NCBI RefSeq assembly: GCF_001292705.1
Contig: NZ_LGAK01000039.1
Span: 1 to 49,915 of the forward strand
Reading direction: 5' to 3'
Source: Marinagarivorans algicola
GTDB lineage: Bacteria > Pseudomonadota > Gammaproteobacteria > Pseudomonadales > Cellvibrionaceae
Length of the DNA stretch: 49,915 nt
The position numbers were made by a program, and so were the translations under genes. Under the pieces are notes generated by a model. That model ran no database searches and was not told the origin of the DNA. It saw nothing but the letters and a program-made list of their open reading frames with translations. Below, in pieces: positions 28,239-36,600 of the stretch; within the stretch, counting starts at the first letter, position 1, and each line of letters begins with the position of its first letter.

Positions 28239-29465
28239 TTAGTGGCTCACTGTCAGTTGGCTAATGTGATGAATAATCGAAGTAGCAATGGCATGCTTGT
28301 GGTTTTGCGCGATGCGATGAGTGCCTTGATGAGTAATAATACTAACGGCGTTATGATCGCTATTAAACCCAATACTTTTATCAGAGACATCATTAGCAAT
28401 AATGGCATCGAGGTTTTTGGCTTGGAGTTTGCCGAGTGCGTACTGCTCAACATCTTGGGTTTCAGCGGCAAAACCAATCACCCAAGGCTTGGGTGTTAGC
28501 TGGGCCACATCGGCAATAATATCGGGGTTTTTAATGAGTTCAATATGCATGGTGTCTGAGCTTCCTTTTTTGATTTTTTGCTCTTGCTGGTGTGCAGGCC
28601 TAAAGTCGGCAACGGCCGCAGCGCCAATAAATATATCAGCTGTTGCGGCTGCGGTTAGGCAGGCGCTATGCATTTGTTGTGCACTGAGGACGTGAGTTGT
28701 GGTGCACGCTGCAGGTGGCGTTAAGGCACTAGGGCCGCTAATCAGTGTCACCCGAGCTCCTGCATCCAAAGCGGCTTGCGCGAGCGCATAGCCCATTTTT
28801 CCCGAGCTTTCGTTGCTTAGGTAGCGCACGGGGTCAATGGCTTCTCTGGTGGGGCCTGCACTAATCACAACGTGCAGCCCAGCAAGCTGCTGCGGGCTTG
28901 AAGAGGTCGGCTGAGATGTGAAGTGTTGGGTGATGAATTCGGTGATGGTGCTGGGTTCTTCCATTCGACCATAACCTACGTCGCCGCAGGCTTGCTCGCC
29001 GGCGGCAGGCCCACACACTATAATATGCGGAAAAGCCGCTATTTTTGCCATGTTACTTTGCGTGACGTGATTGTGCCACATGGCTTGATTCATTGCCGGT
29101 GCCACCGCGATAGGGCATGCAGCGGCAAGACAAACTGTGCTGAGCAAGTCGCTAGCAAAGCCATGCGCAAGGCGCGCTAAAAAATCAGCGCTAGCAGGTG
29201 CTACAACAATCAGGTCGGCCCAGCGGGCTAATTCAATATGCCCCATGCCGGCTTCGGCGCTAGGGTCGAGGAGCGAGTTGCGCACAGGGTTGCCCGACAG
29301 CGCTTGCAGTGTTAGCGGGGTGATAAAGGACTCGGCAGCAGGCGTAGTAATCACTTGAACGTTGGCGCCAAGTTTTGTGAGCGCGCGAATCAGCTCAGCA
29401 CTTTTATAGGCTGCAATGCCGCCAGTTACGCCAAGCAAAATATTTTTATCGGTTAAGTGGTTCAT
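28239..29465 (-). CDS. coaBC: Bifunctional phosphopantothenoylcysteine decarboxylase/synthetase
   Basis: Protein of 408 residues with two steps of CoA synthesis. The N-terminal flavin decarboxylase CoaC has ILLGVTGGIAAYKSAELIRA, the active-site histidine region GHIELARWAD, and APAMNQAMWHN. The C-terminal CoaB ligase starts near 190 with VVISAGPTREAIDPVRYLSN and ESSGKMGYALA. The order coaBC-algC-argB is conserved in Pseudomonas, where dut lies between coaBC and algC. Here that gene is absent. Confidence 0.95.
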   Translation of the reverse strand: MNHLTDKNILLGVTGGIAAYKSAELIRALTKLGANVQVITTPAAESFITPLTLQALSGNPVRNSLLDPSAEAGMGHIELARWADLIVVAPASADFLARLAHGFASDLLSTVCLAAACPIAVAPAMNQAMWHNHVTQSNMAKIAAFPHIIVCGPAAGEQACGDVGYGRMEEPSTITEFITQHFTSQPTSSSPQQLAGLHVVISAGPTREAIDPVRYLSNESSGKMGYALAQAALDAGARVTLISGPSALTPPAACTTTHVLSAQQMHSACLTAAATADIFIGAAAVADFRPAHQQEQKIKKGSSDTMHIELIKNPDIIADVAQLTPKPWVIGFAAETQDVEQYALGKLQAKNLDAIIANDVSDKSIGFNSDHNAVSIITHQGTHRIAQNHKHAIATSIIHHISQLTVSH

Positions 29466-29692
29466 GCGCTGTGGGTGCCCTCGACTTTTAGGCGTTTAAG
29501 ATAGCAAATATTACAGCCTTTTCCCAAGTTTCTTGTCCAATAAAATTGTGTTTACTTTCATTGCCAGCTAGCTTTAATTAGGTGTTGGCGTGTTAGTGCT
29601 TACTACCTACACGCTGTAAATATAGCAGGTGGGTGTGTTAATGAGTCTGATGAGTTGCTAGGCTCTGTAGTGTCGGGAAATAGGGAGTGTTT

Positions 29693-30367
29693 ATGGCGAT
29701 AACGGATTGGCCGCGTGCAGAGCGGCCACGAGAAAAACTACTGGCCCGTGGCGCAGGTGCGTTGAGTGATGCGGAGTTGCTGGCGATTTTTTTGCGTACT
29801 GGGGTGGCCGGTAAAAGCGCCGTCGATCTCGCACGTGAATTGTTGATGCATTTTGGTTCATTGCAGGTGCTCATGTCGGCCAGTGAGAGTGAGTTTTGTC
29901 AGGGATTGGGTTTGGGGCAGGCTAAATTCTGTCAATTGCAAGCCGTGTTAGAAATGGCCGCTAGACACGTTAATGAGCAGCTGTCGCGCAGTAATGCGCT
30001 TGACAGTGCTGCTCTGGTTAAGCGTTTAGTTAAAGCGCGATTGGGGGGGCGCAGCCAAGAAGTGTTTGCTGTTTTATTTTTAGATACGCAGCATCGCCTG
30101 ATTGAATTTGAAGAACTCTTTCGTGGGACCATCGATGCCGCATGTGTCTACCCTCGAGAGGTTGTTAAGCGTGCGCTAACAGTTAATGCGGCGGCTGTTA
30201 TTTTGGCGCATAACCACCCGTCGGGATGTTCTGCCCCCAGCGGAGCTGATAAGCAAATCACGCACAGGCTTAGCGATGCTTTGGCCTTAGTCGATGTCCG
30301 TGTGTTAGATCACATTGTGGTGGGTGACGGCGAGCCTTTTTCGTTTTGTGAAAAAGGCCTAATCTAG
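29693..30367 (+). CDS. radC: RadC family JAB-domain protein
   Basis: Protein of 224 residues. A helix-hairpin-helix-like N-terminus ([20 protein letters not shown]) is followed by a JAMM metalloprotease-like domain with the motif HNHPSG-x7-D ([15 protein letters not shown]). RadC's role in DNA repair is disputed. ATG 29693 with GGGAG upstream is chosen over 29687. It is divergent from coaBC, as in related genomes, and precedes rpmB. Confidence 0.92.
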   Translation: MAITDWPRAERPREKLLARGAGALSDAELLAIFLRTGVAGKSAVDLARELLMHFGSLQVLMSASESEFCQGLGLGQAKFCQLQAVLEMAARHVNEQLSRSNALDSAALVKRLVKARLGGRSQEVFAVLFLDTQHRLIEFEELFRGTIDAACVYPREVVKRALTVNAAAVILAHNHPSGCSAPSGADKQITHRLSDALALVDVRVLDHIVVGDGEPFSFCEKGLI

Positions 30368-30388
30368 TGGCTTTTAAATATAAAAAAT

Positions 30389-30417
30389 TTGCTTAAGAGG
30401 GGGTATTCTGGTATAAA
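30389..30417 (+). promoter_or_regulatory. Candidate rpmB-rpmG promoter
   Basis: TTGCTT (30389-30394) and TATAAA (30412-30417) are spaced by 17 bases, a good sigma-70 arrangement. The leader to rpmB would be about 330 bases. Nothing else is recognised in the 384-base gap 30368-30751. Confidence 0.5.
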
Positions 30418-30751
30418 ACGCGCCTCTTTTCGGCCAGCCCATGGGTTTGCTTGTTTTTTGTTCAGGCTTCTCCGTTTAATTGTGGTTTTGCGTGGCATTG
30501 TAAGCGTACGCGGTACACGTGGTGAGTGAGACTGGAGTTTGTAGTTTTTTTGCTTTTTTAAATGCTAGTCTTTGGGTGGTATTTGATTGGGTGTTTAAAC
30601 TGCAAAGCCAACAGTATCCGGCGGCGAAAGCGATCGGAATACGTCCGACATTTGTGGCTCTTTTTTGTTGCAAGCGGCTTAAACTTTAAACTGCTACACA
30701 GAAGAGTGCTTAAGCGATATTTACGATTTAACGATTTAACGAGGCAGAGCA

Positions 30752-30988
30752 ATGTCTAAGGTATGTCAAGTTACGGGTAAGCGCCCAGTAACCGGTAATA
30801 ACGTTTCTCACGCAAAAAACCACACCAAGCGTCGTTTTTTGCCTAACTTACACTCTCACCGTTTCTGGGTCGAGTCTGAGAAGCGCTTTGTAAAATTGCG
30901 TCTTACCTCTAAAGGTATGCGCATTATTGATAAAAACGGTATTGACCAAGTTTTGGCTGATATCCGCGCCCGTGGCGAAAAAGTTTAA
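30752..30988 (+). CDS. rpmB: 50S ribosomal protein L28
   Basis: Protein of 78 residues, full length. It opens [20 protein letters not shown] and has the basic [18 protein letters not shown] stretch. It carries only one cysteine in the region where zinc-binding L28 forms have pairs, so it is the zinc-free type. It is followed 54 bases later by rpmG. Confidence 0.97.
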   Translation: MSKVCQVTGKRPVTGNNVSHAKNHTKRRFLPNLHSHRFWVESEKRFVKLRLTSKGMRIIDKNGIDQVLADIRARGEKV

Positions 30989-31042
30989 TAGCGGCATTAT
31001 TGCTGAACTCAACTTTGCTTAACTAAGCTAGAGGAACCTATC

Positions 31043-31198
31043 ATGCGTGATAAAATCCGTTTGAATTCAAGTGCCGGTACCGGTCACTTTTACACCACTA
31101 CTAAAAACAAGCGCACCATGCCTGAGAAAATGGAAATCAAAAAATTTGATCCCGTTGTTCGCAAGCACGTAATGTACAAAGAAGGCAAAATTAAGTAA
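31043..31198 (+). CDS. rpmG: 50S ribosomal protein L33
   Basis: Short gene of 51 residues starting [20 protein letters not shown], with [17 protein letters not shown] and a basic end. The zinc-binding cysteines of some L33 forms are absent. GAGGAA lies upstream of the ATG. It forms an operon with rpmB and ends at a clear terminator. Confidence 0.97.
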   Translation: MRDKIRLNSSAGTGHFYTTTKNKRTMPEKMEIKKFDPVVRKHVMYKEGKIK

Positions 31199-31224
31199 GC
31201 ACCGCTTAGTTAATTTGCAATCTT

Positions 31225-31253
31225 AAAGCCCAGCCTAATGCTGGGCTTTTTTG
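31225..31253 (+). terminator. Rho-independent terminator of rpmB-rpmG
   Basis: AAAGCCCAGC (31225-31234) pairs with GCTGGGCTTT, followed by further T residues. A strong terminator. Confidence 0.92.
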
Positions 31254-31313
31254 TGGGCGATCATTAATCGCATGCGTACTGATTTTTTACCGATAAAGAT
31301 AAAGGTGTTGTGT

Positions 31314-32132
31314 ATGCCAGAGCTACCCGAAGTAGAAACCACTTGCCGTGGCATAGCGCCACACACCGAGCAAAAAAATATTGCCAGCATGACTGTGCGT
31401 AACGGTCGCTTGCGTTGGCCGGTATTGCCCGAGCTGCCAGCCAAGCTTAAGGGGCGTCAATTGCTTGCGGTGTCGCGCCGTGCTAAGTATTTATTGCTGC
31501 GTTTTGATATTGGTACACTGTTGGTGCACTTGGGTATGTCGGGGAGTTTACGCATTGTTGCGCCTGACGCTGACATTGGTAAACATGACCATATTGATGT
31601 GGCCTTTAACGATGGCACCACCTTGCGCTATAACGACCCTCGTCGCTTTGGCGCCTTTGTATGGCACGAAGGTGACGATGTGAGTACCAGTAAGTTATTG
31701 AGCCACTTGGGCCCCGAGCCCTTAAGTGAGGCCTTCACAGAAAATGACTTGTACCAGCGCGCGCAGGGCAGTACTCAACCCATCAAGAGCTTCATTATGG
31801 ATGCTAAGGTGGTGGTTGGAGTGGGTAATATTTATGCCAATGAGGCGTTGTTTGCGGCGGGTATCCACCCGTTAAAAGCGGCCAACAAGCTTACCCGACC
31901 TAAGGCGCAGTTGTTGGTGGCAGCGATTAAAACCATTTTGGCGCATGCCATTGAGCGCGGCGGCACCACCCTGCGTGACTTTGTCGGCGGCGACGGTAAG
32001 CCGGGCTATTTTGCGCAAGAGCTGCATGTTTATGGGCAGGGGGGTAAGCCTTGCAGTGTGTGTGCTAAATCACTGACCGAAAAGCGCCTGCAAAATCGCA
32101 CCACCGTGTATTGCACCCACTGTCAACGGTAG
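31314..32132 (+). CDS. mutM: Formamidopyrimidine-DNA glycosylase
   Basis: Protein of 272 residues that removes 8-oxoguanine and opened purines and cuts at the abasic site. The catalytic N-terminus PELPEVETTCRGI (Pro2, Glu3) is exposed after Met removal. LLVHLGMSGSL, the H2TH segment VVVGVGNIYANEALF and a C-terminal zinc finger (CSVC ... CTHC) are present. The start at 31314 is fixed by the catalytic proline. It is followed four bases later by atl, so the two are probably co-expressed. Confidence 0.97.
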   Translation: MPELPEVETTCRGIAPHTEQKNIASMTVRNGRLRWPVLPELPAKLKGRQLLAVSRRAKYLLLRFDIGTLLVHLGMSGSLRIVAPDADIGKHDHIDVAFNDGTTLRYNDPRRFGAFVWHEGDDVSTSKLLSHLGPEPLSEAFTENDLYQRAQGSTQPIKSFIMDAKVVVGVGNIYANEALFAAGIHPLKAANKLTRPKAQLLVAAIKTILAHAIERGGTTLRDFVGGDGKPGYFAQELHVYGQGGKPCSVCAKSLTEKRLQNRTTVYCTHCQR

Positions 32133-32136
32133 CCCT

Positions 32137-32463
32137 ATGACTGTAACGACAACCCTCTTCGACCCCCTTGATGCGATTGTATGGCAATTATTGGCGACTA
32201 TACCTTCAGGCCGTGTAATCACTTATGGAGCCCTTGCAAAGCTTGCGGGCTACCCCAGTCATGCGCGCTATGTGGGCCGCATACTCAAAAACCTGCCTAA
32301 GCAAACTACATTGCCTTGGCATCGTGTGGTCAATGCCAGAGGCGAGCTTTCGTTCGCGGTTGATAGCCAGAGGTACTTGCGTCAGAAGGCGCTATTAGAG
32401 TCAGAAGGCGTCATCTTCAATGGCCATAAAATAGCGCTGCGGCAATATCGCTGGCACGGTTAG
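32137..32463 (+). CDS. Alkyltransferase-like protein (ATL)
   Basis: Protein of 108 residues related to O6-alkylguanine-DNA alkyltransferases, but with the reactive cysteine of P-C-H-R-V replaced by tryptophan (LPWHRVVNARGELSF). ATL proteins flip out and bind O6-alkylguanine without repair, handing bulky lesions to nucleotide excision repair. The helix-turn-helix (GALAKLAGYPSHARYVGRIL) with the arginine finger is kept. It is directly downstream of mutM. The true Ogt is encoded elsewhere in this window. Confidence 0.92.
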   Translation: MTVTTTLFDPLDAIVWQLLATIPSGRVITYGALAKLAGYPSHARYVGRILKNLPKQTTLPWHRVVNARGELSFAVDSQRYLRQKALLESEGVIFNGHKIALRQYRWHG

Positions 32464-32572
32464 CACTGTAAGGTGTGCGTAGCCGCAAGGCGTAGGTTTT
32501 GGTGATTGCGCGGCGCGCCTATTCCTGTGCTAGACTGCGCCGCCATTTTACTAATCCATATACGGAGCAAAT

Positions 32573-33190
32573 ATGTCTGATTTTTCTACACTTGAGCAAA
32601 AAGTAAGCTACGGTATTGGTCGTCAATTAGGTGACCAATTGTTAGCTAACCCTTTTGATGGAATGGACATTGCCTCTGTTTCTGCGGGCTTAAAAGATGC
32701 TTTTGAGGGCGCTGAGTTTGCGGTATCGCGCGAAGACCTTGATGTTGCCTTTAAAGAAATTAGCGCTCGCATTCAAGCGCAGCGCGCTGAGCAATCTAAA
32801 GAGCAATCGGTAGTTGGCGATGCATTTTTAGCCGAAAACGCTAAAAAAGACGGCATTACTGTGCTTGAGTCGGGTTTGCAGTATGAAGTCATTGCTGAAG
32901 GTACGGGTGAAAAACCTAGCGCTACGAGCACTGTGCGTACTCATTATCACGGTACTTTAATTGACGGTACAGTTTTCGATAGTTCGGTCGAGCGCAACGA
33001 GCCTGCCGAATTCCCTGTTAATGGTGTGATTGCTGGCTGGACCGAAGCTTTACAATTAATGCCTGTAGGTTCTAAGTGGCGTTTATTTATTCCGCATAAC
33101 CTTGCCTATGGTGAGCGTGGTGCGGGTGGTTCAATTGCTCCTTATACCGCGTTAGTATTTGAAGTTGAACTTCTTGATATCGTGGCATAG
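32573..33190 (+). CDS. fklB: FKBP-type peptidyl-prolyl isomerase, FklB/FkpA type
   Basis: Protein of 205 residues. The N-terminal helical dimerisation domain (VSYGIGRQLGDQLLANPFDG) is followed by an FKBP domain with VRTHYHGTLIDGTVFDSS, the W in GVIAGWTEALQLMPVGSKWR and FIPHNLAYGERGAGGSIAPY. No signal peptide is seen, so it is likely the cytoplasmic FKBP22. It catalyses proline isomerisation and aids folding. ATG 32573 follows GGAG. The next gene begins five bases after its stop. Confidence 0.92.
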   Translation: MSDFSTLEQKVSYGIGRQLGDQLLANPFDGMDIASVSAGLKDAFEGAEFAVSREDLDVAFKEISARIQAQRAEQSKEQSVVGDAFLAENAKKDGITVLESGLQYEVIAEGTGEKPSATSTVRTHYHGTLIDGTVFDSSVERNEPAEFPVNGVIAGWTEALQLMPVGSKWRLFIPHNLAYGERGAGGSIAPYTALVFEVELLDIVA

Positions 33191-33195
33191 CGCGT

Positions 33196-34092
33196 ATGTG
33201 GTTTAAAAACCTACGGTTGTATCGATTGACCGAAGCCTTTAATACCACAGCCGATGAGCTAAATGAGCGCTTGAGCGCGCATACATTTAGCCCGTGTGGC
33301 AAGTTGGATTTAAAGCGACAGGGTTTTGTGCCGCCCCTTGGGCGGCATTCCGAGCTTTTAGTGCATGCTATACCGGGCTACATTATGGTGGCACTCAAAA
33401 AGCAGGAAAAAATCCTACCCGGCGGTGTGATACGTGAAGCCCTCGAAGAAAAAATACAGCATATCAGTGAGCAAGAAGGCCGCCGCGTAACTCGTAAAGA
33501 ACGAGATGGTTTAAAAGACGAGCTTATTTTTGAGCTACTGCCTAAAGCATTTGTAAAAAATGCCACTGACTTTGCCTACATTGCAACAACGCAAAATTAT
33601 ATTGTCGTCAACGCTGGCTCTGCAGGCCGTGCCGAAGATTTATTAAGTGCTCTGCGTGAAGCTTTAGGGACTTTACCTTGTGTGCCTGTCAAGCCTAAAG
33701 CACCGGCCACTCAAATATTAACACGCTGGCTGCTTGACATGCCCGAGCGCGGTTTTGAACTTGGTGAAGAGTGCGAACTCACAGCGGCAAAAGATGAGCG
33801 TATTGTGCGCTGTAAAAAACAAGACTTAACCGCCGATGAGGTTTTGAACCATATTCACTCCGGCATGGTAGTGAGCAAACTGGCATTTAACTGGAAGGAG
33901 ATTGTTAGCGGTGTTATAGAAGATGACCTCGCTATTAAGCGCTTGCGCTTTGGTGACGAAATCAAAGATAAAGCCGATGATAGTCACCCAGAAACAGCCG
34001 CCGAACAGTTCGATACCGAATTTGCAGTGATGACGTTAGAGATAAAAAGCTTTATTGAAGCACTTGAGCAAGCCTTTGATTTTGAGGCCTAG
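33196..34092 (+). CDS. rdgC: Recombination-associated protein RdgC
   Basis: Protein of 298 residues, normal RdgC length. It opens MWFKNLRLYRLTEAF and has the family segments CGKLDLKRQGFVPPLG, VTRKERDGLKDELIFELLPK and FEDDLAIKRLRFG-like positions near the C-terminus. RdgC forms a ring around DNA and limits RecA access. It follows fklB by five bases, suggesting shared transcription. Confidence 0.95.
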   Translation: MWFKNLRLYRLTEAFNTTADELNERLSAHTFSPCGKLDLKRQGFVPPLGRHSELLVHAIPGYIMVALKKQEKILPGGVIREALEEKIQHISEQEGRRVTRKERDGLKDELIFELLPKAFVKNATDFAYIATTQNYIVVNAGSAGRAEDLLSALREALGTLPCVPVKPKAPATQILTRWLLDMPERGFELGEECELTAAKDERIVRCKKQDLTADEVLNHIHSGMVVSKLAFNWKEIVSGVIEDDLAIKRLRFGDEIKDKADDSHPETAAEQFDTEFAVMTLEIKSFIEALEQAFDFEA

Positions 34093-34156
34093 CTTTTAGC
34101 GGATGTACTTTGATGGCCACTGCGGCGTATAAAAAGAGTGGAGGCACTGAAATACT

Positions 34157-34801
34157 GTGAAGTTATGTGTATTACTTTTAGGTTTGATCGCGATATGGTC
34201 TGCCTCAATCCATGCAGTGGCCGCTTCTGATAAAGAGACCAGCGTTAAGGGGCTGGCCAGTCAACAAACCCGCCAACAAGTGCTTGACCGGGTGGGCGCG
34301 ACAGTGGCACACAATGTTCATGCACGGCAAGAAACTGCCGCGGCCAGACTGTTAGGGTTGGTTTTAGATACTTATATTCCTAAGACGCTGTACGAAGAGA
34401 AAGGCATTGCTTGGATGGGCGGCAAGCGCACTTTAACAATCACAAAAGCTGGTGCGGCAGTGCTCGATAGTACAGCATCGGTTATTACGGTGAACTTTCC
34501 GCTGAGGGCTGAGCTGCGTGGCAACGTCAATACTAATTTAGTCTTAGTGCAGATTAAAGCGTCGTGTGAAGCTAGCTTTACGGCACCGGCAGCCATTAAT
34601 TTAACAATAGACTTTCATCAAAAACCGCTCCGTGTCATAGCGGCGATTGATGTAGATGTGCCGCCGGTTATGGCTGATTGCAATGGTTATAAATTATCGG
34701 TCGAAGAACTTATTCGCGTGGTGATTGAGCAGCAAAAAACGCGCTGGCAACACGATATACAGCAACAAATTACTGATGGCTTAATGGTCCTCGGGTTATA
34801 G
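34157..34801 (+). CDS. Unknown protein with signal peptide
   Basis: Protein of 214 residues. A hydrophobic N-terminus (about 1-22, ending A-V-A-A) is a likely signal peptide, so the protein is periplasmic or outer-membrane associated. The rest is mixed helix/strand, with repeated beta-like stretches (LTITKAGAAVLDSTASVITV, AINLTIDFHQKPLRVIAAID). The shape resembles lipid-binding or envelope-stress proteins, but no family was recognised. Start GTG 34157 with GGAGG 12 bases upstream. Between rdgC and another unknown gene, same strand. Confidence 0.6.
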   Translation: MKLCVLLLGLIAIWSASIHAVAASDKETSVKGLASQQTRQQVLDRVGATVAHNVHARQETAAARLLGLVLDTYIPKTLYEEKGIAWMGGKRTLTITKAGAAVLDSTASVITVNFPLRAELRGNVNTNLVLVQIKASCEASFTAPAAINLTIDFHQKPLRVIAAIDVDVPPVMADCNGYKLSVEELIRVVIEQQKTRWQHDIQQQITDGLMVLGL

Positions 34802-34870
34802 TCTTTAAAGTGATTGGCGGCTTTTTTCAGCGCTAATAATGATTGTTTTATTTTTTGAGGGATGAAGGTA

Positions 34871-35476
34871 ATGAAAGATCTTCAGCGTTACATTACAAAT
34901 ATTCGTAATCACTATTTAAATATTTATTTAGATGCTATTGCCGGTTTTACTCAGCAACATCCGCAGGCTGAAGTTGAAGCCTTAGCGAATGTGCCAGCTA
35001 TTGAAGGGTTGCCCGAAATATTTCGCTGGCGTCGGTTTGATCTAGTCAATCAATCTGCACAGCCCCCCCAAATTGCCAACTTTAACCCTGAGACGCACGT
35101 TAATTTCGCGCCAATTAGTGTGACTTGGCAAAAAAAGATGAAGGTGCGTTTTGAGCCTATTGCGTGGAATGATGTTGGTTTTGAATGTACAGGGCTTAAT
35201 ATGAATAAGTCGCAACTTGCCCACTGGGGTGAGCGCTGGATGGACCCTAAAAATACGCGCCCTGTTGACAATCACGGCCTAGGTGGTCGTGTGCACGCAT
35301 TAACCTTTCCAAGTAAAAAGGTTAATCGCTTAGAGTTTTTTGTCGATTTTGGTTCGGCACCGGTGCAAGCTTTTCAGGAGCTGTTACAGGTATTGATGCT
35401 CGCTGACACTAAAAAAGTCCGTATTCGTACGGCCCGCCTTAAAGTACATGAAGAGGCTGAGCAAACTCAAGTCTAG
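34871..35476 (+). CDS. Unknown cytoplasmic protein
   Basis: Protein of 201 residues with no signal peptide and several tryptophans (FRWRRFDL, VTWQKK, HWGERWMDP). No family was recognised. The ATG at 34871 is preferred because GAGGG lies nine bases upstream; ATG 34862 would be too close to it. It follows the secreted unknown on the same strand and ends at a strong terminator. Confidence 0.6.
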   Translation: MKDLQRYITNIRNHYLNIYLDAIAGFTQQHPQAEVEALANVPAIEGLPEIFRWRRFDLVNQSAQPPQIANFNPETHVNFAPISVTWQKKMKVRFEPIAWNDVGFECTGLNMNKSQLAHWGERWMDPKNTRPVDNHGLGGRVHALTFPSKKVNRLEFFVDFGSAPVQAFQELLQVLMLADTKKVRIRTARLKVHEEAEQTQV

Positions 35477-35495
35477 CCACCTTATAAAATGCACC

Positions 35496-35536
35496 AAAAG
35501 GCCTGCTAATCACAAATACTAGCGGGCCTTTTTTGG
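35496..35536 (+). terminator. Rho-independent terminator
   Basis: AAAAGGCCTGCTA (35496-35508) pairs with TAGCGGGCCTTTT (35520-35532), with one G-U pair, followed by more T residues. It closes the fklB-rdgC-unknown block. Confidence 0.88.
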
Positions 35537-35564
35537 TTTTTTTTATTTTATGGTTGAATTTTTT

Positions 35565-35844
35565 TCACTATTCAGAGGTGCCGCAATTGTGCGCTAGTGA
35601 ATAGTGGTCTGAGTCACTTAAGCCATCTGCGACTTTGTGCTTTTTGACCTTTGTGCTTTTTGACCTTTGTGCTTCTTGACTTTGTACTTCTCGACTTTAT
35701 GTTCTTGAAAAATCCAATCTTGCATATCCTTGTACCGGTGCACTGCCTAGCGCTTCTTCCCCTGCAAGGCTCTGGTTTAAATGCCAAACAATAATCCATC
35801 AGCGGGCTATCAGGTGAATTTTTTCTGCTTGGCTGGATCGTGAC
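35565..35844 (-). repeat. Dispersed MITE-like element, copy D (expanded)
   Basis: A diverged reverse-orientation copy. Left end TCACTATTCAGAGG (35565 onward) and right end CTGGATCGTGAC (35833-35844) match the family termini. Inner blocks such as CACTTAAGCCATC and the AATCCATCAGCGGGCTATC region match copy A in order. It is about 110 bp longer than other copies because of an internal tandem-repeat array. It ends seven bases before the ogt stop. Confidence 0.7.
35631..35707. repeat. 15-16-bp minisatellite inside copy D
   Basis: About five units of the form GACCTTTGTGCTTTTT with small changes run in tandem. The central units are nearly identical, the outer ones drift. The array splits the dispersed element at its middle. 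Confidence 0.8.
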
Positions 35845-35851
35845 GATTTTT

Positions 35852-36394
35852 TTAAAGGTTATGAGTGGCGCGTTTTTTTTGAACGTTATCTTTTTCATGG
35901 GCTAGCAGCCAGCGCTTGCGCTCTAAGCCACCGGCGTAGCCTGTAAGTGAGCCGTTTTTCCCGATAACGCGATGACAGGGAATAACAATGGCGATGCGAT
36001 TATGACTATTGGCTGAGGCTACTGCTCTTACTGCTGTTGGTCGTTCGATCGCGCTTGCCTGCTCCTGGTAAGAGCGTGTTTGGCCATAAGGAATTTTTTG
36101 CAGGCTTTGCCAAGCATCATTTTGAAACGCTGTACCCAAGGTCATTAATGGCAGGTTAAAGTGTGTCCGAGTGCCAGCAAAATACTCCAAGATTTGCTGT
36201 TGTGTTTGTTTGGTTAAGTGATTTTTTCCAGTAACAAAAGCCGCCTTTAGGCGCTTTTGCAAGTCTTGGCATTCGATGTCTAGGTTTTTGCGTTCGTCAA
36301 ACTCTAGTAGGCAAACGCTATTATCAGAGGTACACACCAGCATGCGCCCCAAAGGCGTGCTAAAGCGATGAGTCAAAATAGCGCGAGTCTTCAT
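35852..36394 (-). CDS. ogt: Methylated-DNA-protein-cysteine methyltransferase
   Basis: Protein of 180 residues. It removes the methyl group from O6-methylguanine by moving it to its own cysteine. The active-site motif [10 protein letters not shown] is complete, with [20 protein letters not shown] forming the winged helix and [16 protein letters not shown]. The C-terminus is a little longer and basic ([10 protein letters not shown]). Start 36394 (MKTRAIL) is chosen; an upstream run to 36454 has no ribosome-binding site. A non-catalytic relative (ATL) is encoded at 32137. Confidence 0.93.
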   Translation of the reverse strand: MKTRAILTHRFSTPLGRMLVCTSDNSVCLLEFDERKNLDIECQDLQKRLKAAFVTGKNHLTKQTQQQILEYFAGTRTHFNLPLMTLGTAFQNDAWQSLQKIPYGQTRSYQEQASAIERPTAVRAVASANSHNRIAIVIPCHRVIGKNGSLTGYAGGLERKRWLLAHEKDNVQKKRATHNL

Positions 36395-36600
36395 TTTTGG
36401 TGTCACCGAGTCATGAGTTTTTATCAGTATAACGAAAGCTATACCACGAATCACGGCCTGCTCGATGAGTCATAGCCTATGCTAAGGCGAGTGAGTCCAT
36501 AATAAAAATACGAATAAATCATAGGCACGCGCCCCATTAGCTGCCAAACTTCTCATGATAAAAGCTTATTTCACACTCGACTTGTAAAGTGATACCCCCA

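Noticed and set aside
32506-32536. TTGCGC and TAGACT before fklB as a possible promoter.
   Set aside because: Spacing is 19 bases and the -35 match is poor, so it was not annotated.
35614-35898. Minus-strand open frame with Lys/Ser/Thr repeats.
   Set aside because: It is only the translation of the minisatellite and element copy D, and it overlaps the ogt 3' end.
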